Source: Pleomorphomonas diazotrophica (GTDB lineage Bacteria > Pseudomonadota > Alphaproteobacteria > Rhizobiales > Pleomorphomonadaceae). Taken from it: a stretch of 64,000 nt of DNA. Under the pieces are notes generated by a model. The model was not told where the DNA came from, searched no databases, and worked only from the letters and a program-made list of their open reading frames with translations. The translations under genes and the position numbers were made by a program. Below, in pieces: positions 18,240 to 27,822 of the stretch. Numbering within the stretch: the first letter of the stretch is position 1; the number at the start of each line of letters is the position of its first letter. Where the stretch lies: the NCBI RefSeq assembly GCF_002844595.1, contig NZ_PJNW01000001.1:124001-188000 (forward strand), read 5' to 3'.

Positions 18240-18269
18240 CACATGAGCAGGGATTCTGTGGCTCATGTG
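18240..18269 (-). promoter_or_regulatory. Dyad operator candidate in the tnaA upstream region
   Basis: CACATGAGC (18240-18248), 12 bases, GCTCATGTG (18261-18269): perfect 9-base arms. A weaker half-repeat GTGC/GCAC overlaps its right side (18267-18285). It lies 90-120 bases before the tnaA start in an AT-richer 420-bp region (18152-18578) shared with the divergent regulator. Probably a binding site for that regulator; nothing else coding is seen in the gap. Confidence 0.5.
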
Positions 18270-18476
18270 CTCATATTTGTGGCACCGCGCCTTAGAACTG
18301 TCAATAAATTTACACTATCCTAGGGTTTCCTCGGATTTCGGGCCGCGAATGTGTGGATATTTTTGCAATTGGCGCGAGTGATGGAAATACTGTTGCGTTT
18401 TTGGTTCTTAACCTTTCCAACAATTGCGCCGTGAATGGGAGGCACTAGGGAAATGTACGAGGGACAGGTTCCCCTG

Positions 18477-18512
18477 ACCCGGCCGACAACCCGGCCTAGA
18501 ACCCGGATTGAC
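18477..18512 (+). repeat. Three tandem imperfect 12-bp repeats
   Basis: ACCCGGCCGACA, ACCCGGCCTAGA and ACCCGGATTGAC follow one another without gaps, each opening ACCCGG, with a fourth partial AACCGGG after them. They lie in the leader of the regulator gene, 67-102 bases before its likely start. Confidence 0.5.
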
Positions 18513-18578
18513 AAACCGGGTGCGACCGCCGCAACTCGGGCGACAAGGCCGGATGATCTCCGGCAGGGAGACGTGCCG

Positions 18579-19286
18579 ATGCCGAGCGGTTGGGTTCAGC
18601 GCTACATGAAACTGACGGAGTTCCTGGGCTCCGTGCTCGGACCCGACTATGAAGTGGTGCTGCACGACCTTGGTGACGCCGACAAGTCGATCATCGCCAT
18701 CGCCAACGGTCATGTCAGTGGTCGCACCATCGGTGCGCCGCTCACCTCGGTGGCCTTGCAGTCGATCATCAACCATTCCTACGAGACGCAGGACTATCGT
18801 CTCAACTATGTCGGCGTCGCGGGCACCAAGCTGCTGCGCTCGTCCACCTTCTTCGTCAAGGACGAGGACGGCCGGCTGGTCGGCATGCTCTGCATCAATT
18901 TCGACGACAGCCGCTATCGCGAGCTGTCCGATCGCATTCTGAAGCTGCGCCATCCCGACATCTTCGTCGAGACCAACTTCGCCTATAACGAGGAGGCAGC
19001 CGCCGTGCGGGCGGCGCCGTCGCCGGCCGAGGTCAGCGAGAGCTTTCCCAACTCGCTCACCGAACTGACCGATCACCTGCTCGATGAGGAGTTGCGGACG
19101 CGTGAGGCGAACGGCGAACGGCTGAGCCATCGCGACAAGCTGGCGCTTGTCGAGATTCTCAACGCCAAGGGCATCTTCATGATGAAGGGCGCCGTCAAAT
19201 ACGTCGCCGAGAAGCTTGGCTGTTCCCAGACGACGATCTACCGCTATCTCAACCGCATGAACGGCGGGAGCGAGAGCGAGGCCTGA
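18579..19286 (+). CDS. YheO/DauR-type transcriptional regulator (PAS-like plus HTH)
   Basis: 235 residues from the ATG at 18579, which has a good GGCAGGGAG site 8 bases upstream; the frame stays open to 18435 but that extension is Pro/Arg/Thr-rich and lacks family similarity. Residues 5-125 are a YheO-like PAS domain (EVVLHDLGDADKSIIAIANG, GTKLLRSSTFFVKDEDG, GMLCINFDD). Residues 180-230 are a DauR-type HTH (ILNAKGIFMMKGAVKYVAEK then LGCSQTTIYRYL). E. coli YheO relatives and DauR control amino-acid catabolism, DauR in response to D-arginine. Divergent placement next to tnaA and the permease suggests it regulates them and senses tryptophan, indole or a related compound; that is inference. Confidence 0.85.
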   Translation: MPSGWVQRYMKLTEFLGSVLGPDYEVVLHDLGDADKSIIAIANGHVSGRTIGAPLTSVALQSIINHSYETQDYRLNYVGVAGTKLLRSSTFFVKDEDGRLVGMLCINFDDSRYRELSDRILKLRHPDIFVETNFAYNEEAAAVRAAPSPAEVSESFPNSLTELTDHLLDEELRTREANGERLSHRDKLALVEILNAKGIFMMKGAVKYVAEKLGCSQTTIYRYLNRMNGGSESEA

Positions 19287-19298
19287 GGACGCGAACAT

Positions 19299-19326
19299 GG
19301 GATGGCCCGCGCGGGAGGACCATCCC
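19299..19326. terminator. Hairpin between convergent regulator and sucrose phosphorylase
   Basis: GGGATGG/CCATCCC (19299-19305 with 19320-19326) enclosing an inner CCCGCGCGGG palindrome. No T-run on either side; may act for both strands. Confidence 0.5.
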
Positions 19327-19349
19327 GACTTGCGCGCTAGACATTTGCC

Positions 19350-20813
19350 TTAGCCGACGGCGAACTGCCCGTCGCCGCCGGTGCCCTGGTGGGCGATGGT
19401 GGCGGTCATCGACTTGAAGTCGACATCGAGGCTCGCGCGCTCGCCACCCTTCGTCCAGCTCAGCACCAGGCGGCTGGCCGACGGTTGTTCCAGGGCAAAG
19501 TCACCCTCGAAGGCCGGATGGCTGTTGCGAAAGCGGGCGAGGTCGAACAGCTTGCCGACCACCGGCTTGTCGAGCGCCGCCGTCACTTCCTGGGGCGTGT
19601 AATAATGGCGGTTGATGTCGCGGCCGACCTTGGTGCGATGGAGAAGCTCCATGTCGTTCACGCCGCCCAGAAGGCCGATGTAGTAGACCTGCGGAATGCC
19701 CGGCGCGAAGAACTGCAAGGCGCGGGCGATCAGATACTCGTTGTCGCGTTTGCCGAGCGCATCATAGTAGGTGCAGTTGACCTGATAGAGGTCGAGGTTG
19801 GACGCGGCGGCGCCCGTTGCCTGCCGGCTCTCGCCGCCGGAGCGGTCGTGCATGGTCTCCACCAGCGCGTCGAGCGCGGCGGGCGCGAGCAGGCCCGGCC
19901 GGCCATCGGTGGCGGCGCCGACGTCGATGACGCCGATGCCGTCATGGGTGTCGAGCACGGTGATGGCGTTGCGAGGGGAGATCTTCAGCCATTCGGCCAA
20001 GGGGCCCGCCTCGCCGGTGAACAGCGAATGCAGCACCAGGGGCGGCAGCGCGAAGTCGTAGACGCGGTCGACCTTCTTGGCGATCTCGATCTGGTCGCGA
20101 TAGTAGCTGTGGATCTCGACCAGCACCTCCATGCCGAGCGCCCGCGCCTTGTCGGCGAGCTCGCCGAGGAAGGCATAGGTCTCCGGAATCATGAACGAGC
20201 TGGTGCCCGGCTTCTTGACGGCATAGCCGGCGGCGTCGAGGCGGATGGCCGTGACGCCGCCTTCCTTGAAGCGGGCGAGAATGGCATCGAGATAGGCGGC
20301 GCCGTGCCGAGAGAAGACATCGATGTCAATCTGCTTCGGCGTGAAGGTGGTCCAGATGAGGCGCTTCGATCCGTCGCCGAAGGTCATCTTGTTGAAGGGG
20401 AAGCCGGGGCGTGGCCGGTAGATGGCCAGAAGGTCCTGCTCGGTGGCGCCGTTCGGGAACACCTTGCCGAAGGTCAGGAACATGTCGGCGAACTCGGAGG
20501 CCTCGCCCTTCTCGAGGTAGTCCTTGAAGGAAGGCGAATCGGCCGAGACGTGGTTGACGATCATGTCGGCCATGATCTCGACGGAGGCCGACAGCGCCCG
20601 AACGTCGTTCCAGTCGCCGAGGCGCGGGTCGACCAGGGTATGATCGGCGGGATCGAAGCCGGCGTCGGCGCCGTCGATCGGATCGAAGAAGGGCAGGGGG
20701 TGGACGCCGCCGATCACGCCCTTGAGCGGGCCATCGACCAATGCCTTGAGGTCGGCGAAACCGCCGGCGGTCAGCCGGTCGACATAGGTGATGAGCTGGA
20801 CCTGGTTCTTCAC
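19350..20813 (-). CDS. Sucrose phosphorylase (GH13 subfamily 18)
   Basis: 487 residues from a GTG at 20813 preceded by GGGAG. Family members start MKNxVQLITY and are about 490-505 long. Close to Bifidobacterium sucrose phosphorylase throughout: FDPIDGADAGFDPADHT, FPNGATEQDLLAIYRPRPG, IRLDAAGY (nucleophile Asp about 191), LVEIHSYY (acid/base Glu about 232), VLDTHDGIGVIDVG, ATGAAASNLDLYQVN. It converts sucrose and phosphate to glucose-1-phosphate and fructose in the cytoplasm. Related GH13_18 enzymes can use sucrose-6-phosphate or glucosylglycerate, so the exact substrate is not fixed. It lies downstream of the agl importer, where rhizobia usually carry an alpha-glucosidase gene, but is separated from aglK by a strong terminator. 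Confidence 0.9.
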   Translation of the reverse strand: MKNQVQLITYVDRLTAGGFADLKALVDGPLKGVIGGVHPLPFFDPIDGADAGFDPADHTLVDPRLGDWNDVRALSASVEIMADMIVNHVSADSPSFKDYLEKGEASEFADMFLTFGKVFPNGATEQDLLAIYRPRPGFPFNKMTFGDGSKRLIWTTFTPKQIDIDVFSRHGAAYLDAILARFKEGGVTAIRLDAAGYAVKKPGTSSFMIPETYAFLGELADKARALGMEVLVEIHSYYRDQIEIAKKVDRVYDFALPPLVLHSLFTGEAGPLAEWLKISPRNAITVLDTHDGIGVIDVGAATDGRPGLLAPAALDALVETMHDRSGGESRQATGAAASNLDLYQVNCTYYDALGKRDNEYLIARALQFFAPGIPQVYYIGLLGGVNDMELLHRTKVGRDINRHYYTPQEVTAALDKPVVGKLFDLARFRNSHPAFEGDFALEQPSASRLVLSWTKGGERASLDVDFKSMTATIAHQGTGGDGQFAVG

Positions 20814-20941
20814 AATGCTGTCTCCCGAGGAGCGGTCGCCCATCAACCGGTTGATCGCAGACCGGGCGGGCGCTCCGAGTTGTCGTGGCGGAACATCGGC
20901 AACGGCGATGCCCATGGGCTCAGCCGTCGGATGCTGGTCGG

Positions 20942-20977
20942 GAAAAGAAAATCACTTCCGGGAGGCCCGGAAGTGAT
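20942..20977 (-). terminator. Rho-independent terminator of the agl operon
   Basis: On the minus strand: perfect 12-bp stem ATCACTTCCGGG/CCCGGAAGTGAT, 3-base loop, then TTTTCTTTTCC. It lies after the aglK stop (21017) and before the sucrose phosphorylase start (20813). Confidence 0.88.
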
Positions 20978-21016
20978 GGAGCGGGCAGGGCGGCCGTTGA
21001 TGGCGACCGGCCAGGG

Positions 21017-22114
<1,098 letters not shown>

Positions 22115-22197
22115 GCGGTACTCCCTTGTTTCCTTGACACCGGCGGGTTCCGTCTTGCCGGAACCGCGCGCCGGGTAGCTATGCTGAGTTCAGCCGA

Positions 22198-23289
22198 TCA
22201 CTTCACCGAGCCGGCCGTCAGGCCGCGGACGAAGTAGCGCTGGAGCGAGAAGAAGACGATCAGCGGCAGCGCCATCGACACGAAGCCGCCGGCGGTGAGC
22301 AGATGCCAGTCGGAGCCACGCGAGCCCACCATGTCGGCAAGCCGCATGGTCAGAACCTGCACGCCCGGCACGTTGCCGATGAAGATCAACGCCACCAGAT
22401 AGTCGTTCCAGACCCAGAGGAACTGGAAGATGGCAAAGGAGGCGAGGGCCGGCGTCGACAGCGGCAGCACCAGCCGCCAGAAGATCTTGAAGTGCGACGC
22501 ACCATCGACGATCGCCGCCTCCATGATCTCGCGCGGCAGCGTCGAGATGTAGTTGTAGAGCAGGAATACCGCGAGCGGCAGACCGAAGCCGGTATGGGCC
22601 AGCCAGACCGACATGTAGGTGCCGTTGAGTCTCAGGTGAACATAGTCGCTGAGCACCGGCACCAGCGCGATCTGCAATGGCACCACCAAGAGCGCCACCA
22701 TCAGCGCGAACACCAGCTTGCGGCCGGGGAAGCGCATCCAGGCGAAGCCATAGGCAGCGAAGGCGGCCATCAGGATGGGAATGACCACGGCCGGGAAGGT
22801 GACGGCCATCGAGTTGATGAAGGCGTCGGACATGTCCTCGCCCTTGCGGGCGGCTTCCTCGGCATTGCCGGCGATGGTGACGTTCTTGCCGGCCAGCACG
22901 TCGTGATAGTTTTGCAGCGTGGTGGCCGGCAGGCCGCTCCACTGCTGCTCCTGCACCTGCACAGTGCCGGCGCGCTTGTTGCCGATCCAGACGACTCGCT
23001 TGCCGTCGGGCGACTCAACGCCCTGGCGGAACTGCTCGAAGGTGCCGGTGGCGCCCTCGAAGGTCATGACGCCATTGCGGTCGACGGACGGGTCGGGCTT
23101 GATCTGCTCGGTGGTCACCCAGACGCGGTGCGGCAGGATTGTCCACCAGCCCGACGACATGATCTCGTCGCGCGGGCGGAAGGAGGAGACGAACAAGCCG
23201 AGCGTCGGGATCAGCCACAACAGGCAGACGATGGCCAGCGTGACATTGACGAAGACGCGCGGGAAGGGGTTGCCCTTTGACTTGGCCAT
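22198..23289 (-). CDS. aglG: Sugar ABC transporter permease (AglG type)
   Basis: 363 residues, six hydrophobic segments. The first helix (about 12-32) is followed by a large periplasmic insertion (about 35-155, Gln/Gly/Asn-rich), a feature of AglG-type permeases compared with ordinary MalG-like ones. The EAA loop contacting the ATPase is EIMEAAIVDGASHFKIFWRL (about 260-280). The start at 23289 shares its A with the preceding stop codon (TGATG), implying translational coupling to aglF. A GGTTCCG/CGGAACC hairpin lies in the 83-base gap to aglK (22146-22165). Confidence 0.9.
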   Translation of the reverse strand: MAKSKGNPFPRVFVNVTLAIVCLLWLIPTLGLFVSSFRPRDEIMSSGWWTILPHRVWVTTEQIKPDPSVDRNGVMTFEGATGTFEQFRQGVESPDGKRVVWIGNKRAGTVQVQEQQWSGLPATTLQNYHDVLAGKNVTIAGNAEEAARKGEDMSDAFINSMAVTFPAVVIPILMAAFAAYGFAWMRFPGRKLVFALMVALLVVPLQIALVPVLSDYVHLRLNGTYMSVWLAHTGFGLPLAVFLLYNYISTLPREIMEAAIVDGASHFKIFWRLVLPLSTPALASFAIFQFLWVWNDYLVALIFIGNVPGVQVLTMRLADMVGSRGSDWHLLTAGGFVSMALPLIVFFSLQRYFVRGLTAGSVK

Positions 23290-24407
23290 CACAGGGTCTC
23301 CCTCTTGTTGAACTGGCGCAGGTTGTAGACCATCACCGGAATGACGGTCAGCAACAGGACGATGGCGATCGCCGAGCCGAGGCCGAAATTGCGGTTGACG
23401 AAATACTGGTTGTAGAACTGGGTGGCGATCACGTCCGTGCCATACTGGCCGCCGGTCATCACCAGGACCACGTCGAAGATCTTCAGCGTGAAGATGATGA
23501 CGGTGGCCGACACCGTGACGATGGTGCCCATGATCGAGGGTATGATGATCGAGAAGAAGATCTTGAACTCACCGGCGCCGTCGACGCGGGCCGCCTCGAT
23601 GATGTCGGTCGGCACCGATTTGATGGCCGCTGAGAACAGCACCATGGCGTAGCCGGTCTGCATCCAGACCACGATGACGATCAGGAACAGGTTGTTCCAT
23701 GGCTGCAGCATGGCGATCCAGGCCTGCGGCTCGCCGCCAAGGGCGACGACGATGGCGTTGAGCAGGCCGATCTGCACGTCGCTGGGGTCGCGCACGGCGT
23801 AGATGAACCTCCAGATGACGCCGGCACCGACGAGCGAGATGGCCATCGGCATGAAGATGATGGCCTTGGCGAGGTTCTCGAACTTGCTTCGGTCCGCCAG
23901 CGCGGCGACGAGCAGGCCAAAGGCGATGGTGAAGGTGGCGCCGAACACAATCCACAGCACGTTGTTGCGGAAGGTCGTCAGCATGAACGGCTCGGTGAAC
24001 ACCGTGATGTAGTTGGCGAGACCGACGAAATTGGTGCCGTTGCGATCGAACAGGCTGGCGATGAAGGTGCGCGCTGCCGGCAGGGCCAGGAAATAGACGA
24101 CGAAGGCGATGGCAGGGAGAACGAACACGACGGGCGTCAGGCGCCGCTGCCATTGCGAAGGGGTGAACTCCACCAGCTGGTTGGCGATCAGGTAGAGGAT
24201 CGCCATGCCGCCGCCGCCCCAGATCATGGCGAACAGGGCGGTAACCAGCTTTGGCGCCTGGCTGTCGCGCAGCACGAAGAAGCCCTCGAACAGCACGAGC
24301 GCCGCGACAATGCCGCTCAAAAGGGTGAAGATAGCGCGATTTCGCCGTCGGCGGGCGCGCGCAAGTTCGGCGGAGTGCTCGTCCGCGTCGGGATTGAGAA
24401 GCGTCAT
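23289..24407 (-). CDS. aglF: Sugar ABC transporter permease (AglF type)
   Basis: 372 residues from the ATG at 24407, which has GGGGGA 5-10 bases upstream. It has an N-terminal cytoplasmic stretch with a basic RARRRRNR patch, two early helices, then the MalF-like core. The EAA loop DIIEAARVDGAGEFKIFFSI is at about 295-315. It forms the channel with AglG; the substrate in characterised rhizobial homologues is sucrose, trehalose, maltose and related alpha-glucosides. The final stop overlaps the aglG start by one base. Confidence 0.9.
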   Translation of the reverse strand: MTLLNPDADEHSAELARARRRRNRAIFTLLSGIVAALVLFEGFFVLRDSQAPKLVTALFAMIWGGGGMAILYLIANQLVEFTPSQWQRRLTPVVFVLPAIAFVVYFLALPAARTFIASLFDRNGTNFVGLANYITVFTEPFMLTTFRNNVLWIVFGATFTIAFGLLVAALADRSKFENLAKAIIFMPMAISLVGAGVIWRFIYAVRDPSDVQIGLLNAIVVALGGEPQAWIAMLQPWNNLFLIVIVVWMQTGYAMVLFSAAIKSVPTDIIEAARVDGAGEFKIFFSIIIPSIMGTIVTVSATVIIFTLKIFDVVLVMTGGQYGTDVIATQFYNQYFVNRNFGLGSAIAIVLLLTVIPVMVYNLRQFNKRETL

Positions 24408-24669
24408 GTCTGTCCCCCGGAGCGCGACCCCGTGGCGGCCGGCTCTTCCATATGCACAGCGGCGTTTGAAAAAACCGGGTGTTCCGACCGAACCTTCCCA
24501 GTCCGGTGTCGACCCGATTGGCGGATCCGCATTCGGCATCGAGCATCATGTCGAGGCCGGTCGGGCAGAAGGCATCGCTTCGCCCCGGAAGATCCGCGTG
24601 AAAGGTCGGTCTGGAGGAAGACGCTTGCTGCAAGCATCATCATGTTCCGGCCCGCCTTCTCAGATCGCG

Positions 24670-24694
24670 GCCCCCACTCCACCGAAGCGGGGGC
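24670..24694 (-). repeat. Intercistronic hairpin between aglE and aglF
   Basis: GCCCCC (24670-24675) pairs with GGGGGC (24689-24694) in the 349-base gap between the binding-protein gene and the first permease. There is no T-run. Such structures usually protect the abundant binding-protein message and lower permease expression. Nothing coding is seen in the gap. Confidence 0.5.
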
Positions 24695-24756
24695 GCGCTT
24701 GTCGTAAGTCTTAACCGAAAGTCAACCTCGTTGACCAGTCGGATTAAGTCGAGGCC

Positions 24757-26079
24757 TTACTTCGGCCAGGAGGCGTCGATGTCCTTGAGAGCGGTGTCGA
24801 GATCGGCGGTGCCGGACACCCAGGCGGTCATCTGCTTCCAGAACGAACCGGCGCCGACTTCACCCGGCATCAGGTCCGAACCGTCGAAGCGGACGGAGGT
24901 CGCACCGGCCAGAATGGCGGCAACGCCCTTGTCGACTTCGTTCTGGTACCAGGCGAGATCGGCGTCCTTCTGCGGGGCGATGGCGCCGCCGACGGCGAGC
25001 CAGGCCTTCAGATGCTCGGCCTTCGCGAAGTACTGCATGACGGCGCGCACTTCCGGACGGTCGTTGAAGGCGCCCCAGATGTCGCCGCCGACGAGAACCG
25101 GCTTGCCGTAGGCTTCATCGATACCCGGCAGGTAGAAGAACGAGTAGTCAACACCGGCCTTGGCCTTCTCGGGGAAGAAGGCGGTGATGAAGTTGCCCTG
25201 CTTGTGCAGCCAGCACTTCGGCGGGTCGGAGAACATGTTGACCGGCGAGTCGCCGAAGCCGGTCGACACGATGCCCTTGCGGCCGCCGTAGACATACTTC
25301 TCGTCGAGCCAGATCTTGCCGAGGGTCTCGGCGGCCTTCTTCACCTCGGGCGAAGAGAACGGCAGCTTGCCTTCGGTCCAGGCATCGTAGTTCTCGAGCG
25401 AGGTCGTGCGGAGCATGAACTCCTCGAGCCAGTCGGTGGCCGGCCAGCCCGTGGCCGCGCCGGACTCGATGCCCACGCACCACGGCGTATCGCCGTCGGC
25501 GACGATCTGATCCTGCAGGGCTTCGAGCTCCGCCCACGTCGTCGGCACCTTGTAGCCGGCGTCATCGAATGCCTTCTTCGGGTACCAGACCAGGCTCTTG
25601 ACGTTCACGCGCTCCCACACGCCGTAGATGCCGGGCTTGCCGTCCTTGCCTTCCTTGGTCGCCATGTCCACCCAGCTCGGGATGTACTGCTGCAGGAAGA
25701 AGTCCTTGTGGCCCGAAAGGTCGACCAGCTTGCCGGCCTTGGCGAAGTTGGCGAGCAGGCCGGGCTGCGGGAAGTCGGCGATGTCGGGCGGGTTGCCGGC
25801 GTCGGAACGCGTGGCGATCGTCGCCTCGAACTGCTTCGAGCCTTCGTACTGAATGTCGATGCCGGTGGCTTCCTCAAAGGCCTTGACGGTATCGTTGAAG
25901 CGGACTTCGTCACCGGCGGTGAAGGGACCGAAGGCCGTGACCTTGGCGCCCTTGAACTTGCCGGCGAAGGCGTCGGCCAGTTCCGACGGGGCGTTGTCCG
26001 CCGCAGCGGCGGCCGTGACGGCGGCGAAAGCGGCGAAAGCCGACGCCATCAGGCAGGCATTAAGCGATTTCAGTTTCAT
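24757..26079 (-). CDS. aglE: Alpha-glucoside ABC transporter substrate-binding protein (AglE type)
   Basis: 440 residues with a Sec signal peptide (about 1-26, cleaved after the Ala-rich stretch before DNAPSELAD). Type 1 family sugar-binding fold: FNDTVKAFEEATGIDIQYEG early, DIADFPQPG at about 100, PTTWAELEALQ at about 185, FSDPPKCWLHKQGNF at about 290 with a Cys near the position of another at 205 (DTPWCVG), which could form a disulfide. It delivers sugar to AglFG in the periplasm. It is the first structural gene after aglR and presumably the most expressed. The start codon has an upstream GGTTTGGATG-type site that is modest in quality. Confidence 0.88.
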   Translation of the reverse strand: MKLKSLNACLMASAFAAFAAVTAAAAADNAPSELADAFAGKFKGAKVTAFGPFTAGDEVRFNDTVKAFEEATGIDIQYEGSKQFEATIATRSDAGNPPDIADFPQPGLLANFAKAGKLVDLSGHKDFFLQQYIPSWVDMATKEGKDGKPGIYGVWERVNVKSLVWYPKKAFDDAGYKVPTTWAELEALQDQIVADGDTPWCVGIESGAATGWPATDWLEEFMLRTTSLENYDAWTEGKLPFSSPEVKKAAETLGKIWLDEKYVYGGRKGIVSTGFGDSPVNMFSDPPKCWLHKQGNFITAFFPEKAKAGVDYSFFYLPGIDEAYGKPVLVGGDIWGAFNDRPEVRAVMQYFAKAEHLKAWLAVGGAIAPQKDADLAWYQNEVDKGVAAILAGATSVRFDGSDLMPGEVGAGSFWKQMTAWVSGTADLDTALKDIDASWPK

Positions 26080-26102
26080 CCAAACCTCCCAAATCGGGTC
26101 TT

Positions 26103-26132
26103 CCTAAAGAACAATCGCGCACCACGCGCGAT
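26103..26132 (-). terminator. Weak terminator between aglR and aglE
   Basis: On the minus strand: perfect 7-bp stem ATCGCGC/GCGCGAT, 5-base loop, followed by TGTTCTTTAGG. It separates the regulator from the transport genes in the 90-base gap. An aglE promoter would have to overlap or follow it. Confidence 0.55.
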
Positions 26133-26169
26133 CTTGACGCCTCCCCCTCGACGGAAAGCGGCGGCGTCA

Positions 26170-27183
26170 TCAGCGTGGCGGAGCAGTCGTCCGACGCACG
26201 ATGAGCTCGACGGGCAATGAATCGCAGAGCGGCTCCCTCTCCGGCTCCTCTATTCGCCGGAGAAGGGCGTCGACGCTGCGGCGCCCGGATTCGAAAAGAA
26301 GCTGGCGAACCGTCGTCAGCCCCAGGAAATCGGTCATCTCGATGTCGTCGTAGCCGACGACGGACAGGTCGCCGGGAACGTCGAGCCCCAGGTCGCGTGC
26401 CGCTTCGAGCACGCCCAAGGCCTGGGTGTCGTTGGAGGCGAAGATCGCCGTCGGCCGCTCGGGCAGGCCCAGCATCCGGTGGGCCAGTTCCCGCGCCACC
26501 TCGCGGCCGAAGCGGCCGTCCAGGTGATACTCGGGACGGATCTCGATCCCCGACCCGGCCAATGCCTCGCGATATCCCGCGAAACGATCCTCACCGGCGG
26601 TGAAGTTGAAACCGGCCTGCGGGACGTCGCCGATATAGCCGATCCGGCGGTGACCGAGATCGATAAGGTGTTGGGTGGCCATGCGGCCGCCTTCGACGTC
26701 GTTGATAACGATACGATCAAAGGGTTGGCAAAGCGGGTTGCCGACATCAACGAAGACAACCGGAACGGACGAGCGCTGGAAGCGGGCCACATCCGTCGCC
26801 GTCGGCGGCAGGGAAATGACAATGACGCCATCCACGCGACGCGGATCCGGGACGGTGCGGAAGTAGCGATCACGCTTCTCGACGGCGTCGACATTATAGA
26901 TGACGACGTCATAGCCGCTCGCCGACGTTGTCTCCTCGATGCCGTGCAAACGCTCCACGAAAACCGATCTCGTGAAGAAAGGCGCAATGACCGCAATGCT
27001 TTGCGTCTTGCCCATCGACAGGCCACGGGCTGCCAGATTGGGAACGTAGTTGAGGTCACGCACCGCGCCCATCACCTTGGCGCGCGTCATCTCGGATACG
27101 CGAGGGTTGTCGTTCAGCACCCGCGATACGGTGCCGAGGCCAACTCCAGCTCTCTCCGCTATGTCCTTGATGGTCGGGCGCAT
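26170..27183 (-). CDS. aglR: LacI-family regulator of the agl genes
   Basis: 337 residues from the ATG at 27183. N-terminal HTH TIKDIAERAGVGLGTVSRVL (residues 4-23), hinge helix with NLAARGLSMGKT, then a periplasmic-binding-protein-like effector domain ending in LPVELIVRRTTAPP. An ATG four codons upstream (27195) is possible. It matches Sinorhizobium AglR in placement: directly upstream of aglE, same strand. The expected role is repression of aglEFGK relieved by an alpha-glucoside or sucrose. A LacI-type operator lies 17-30 bases before the start, so autoregulation is likely. Confidence 0.88.
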   Translation of the reverse strand: MRPTIKDIAERAGVGLGTVSRVLNDNPRVSEMTRAKVMGAVRDLNYVPNLAARGLSMGKTQSIAVIAPFFTRSVFVERLHGIEETTSASGYDVVIYNVDAVEKRDRYFRTVPDPRRVDGVIVISLPPTATDVARFQRSSVPVVFVDVGNPLCQPFDRIVINDVEGGRMATQHLIDLGHRRIGYIGDVPQAGFNFTAGEDRFAGYREALAGSGIEIRPEYHLDGRFGREVARELAHRMLGLPERPTAIFASNDTQALGVLEAARDLGLDVPGDLSVVGYDDIEMTDFLGLTTVRQLLFESGRRSVDALLRRIEEPEREPLCDSLPVELIVRRTTAPPR

Positions 27184-27199
27184 GTGGGCGAACATGTTG

Positions 27200-27213
27200 T
27201 GGAAGCGTTTCCA
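27200..27213 (-). promoter_or_regulatory. LacI-family operator upstream of aglR
   Basis: TGGAAGCGTTTCCA, a 14-bp near-perfect palindrome of the LacI/GalR class (TGGAA, GCGT centre, TTCCA). It overlaps the leader just before the aglR start. Confidence 0.7.
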
Positions 27214-27822
27214 TGGGGTAGCACAAGAGAGTTCGTTGAGCAATAGACGCAACGTCGACTTATGTCCAAGGGGGCGATCGCCAGGGATGAAGGTCTCCGG
27301 ACAGCGGTTCATTGAAAACGCGGCGTTCTTCGGCTGAGCCAACGAAAACGATACGACTAAAGGTCTAGGCCCAATCCGGGGTCGGATGCAAGCTCACCTT
27401 GGGTTTGTACTTAGAAAATGTCATCTTTCCGGCTGGGTGCGGCCTGGAATGAGGCGCTTTTCCAGACGATCGAGGGTGCCCAATCGCTGGTTTGGGCCGG
27501 CGTCGCCGCTTGTCCGTCCATCCACCGGCATTTTGTGAATTTGAAACGTTAGCAAATATCGATAGTCTCGATGTGGCGGCACCACGCCGCTCCATCCGAG
27601 ACATGTCGCTCGTCCCCTGTGGCGAGGGCATCAGGTATTCTGCGCATCGCAAAGCGAACGTCTTCCGCGTGCCGTTAACTGGACTCCATATCTCGGCGGG
27701 TAATAAATGGGGCTCGAGGGGAGCCTTCGAGACCGGGGAGTGCCGGCTCCGGGCGGGACGGTGCCGAACCGGCCGGGTGGCGCCGAACGGCGCCTTTGCG
27801 ATTGACGGAAAGGGGAGCGGTG
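27214..27822. other. 609-base non-coding stretch between aglR and the 27823 gene
   Basis: No gene recognised. It must hold the divergent promoters of aglR and the next gene. A perfect GGCGCC/GGCGCC hairpin with a GAAC loop (27779-27794) lies 17 bases before the ribosome-binding site of the 27823 gene. A CGAAAACG/GAAACGTT-like set of half-sites is scattered at 27345-27555, but no second clear LacI operator was found. Confidence 0.5.

Noticed and set aside
18435-18578. N-terminal extension of the YheO-type regulator
   Set aside because: Extension comes from the tandem ACCCGG repeats and lacks similarity; the ATG at 18579 has a proper site and gives the family's usual length.
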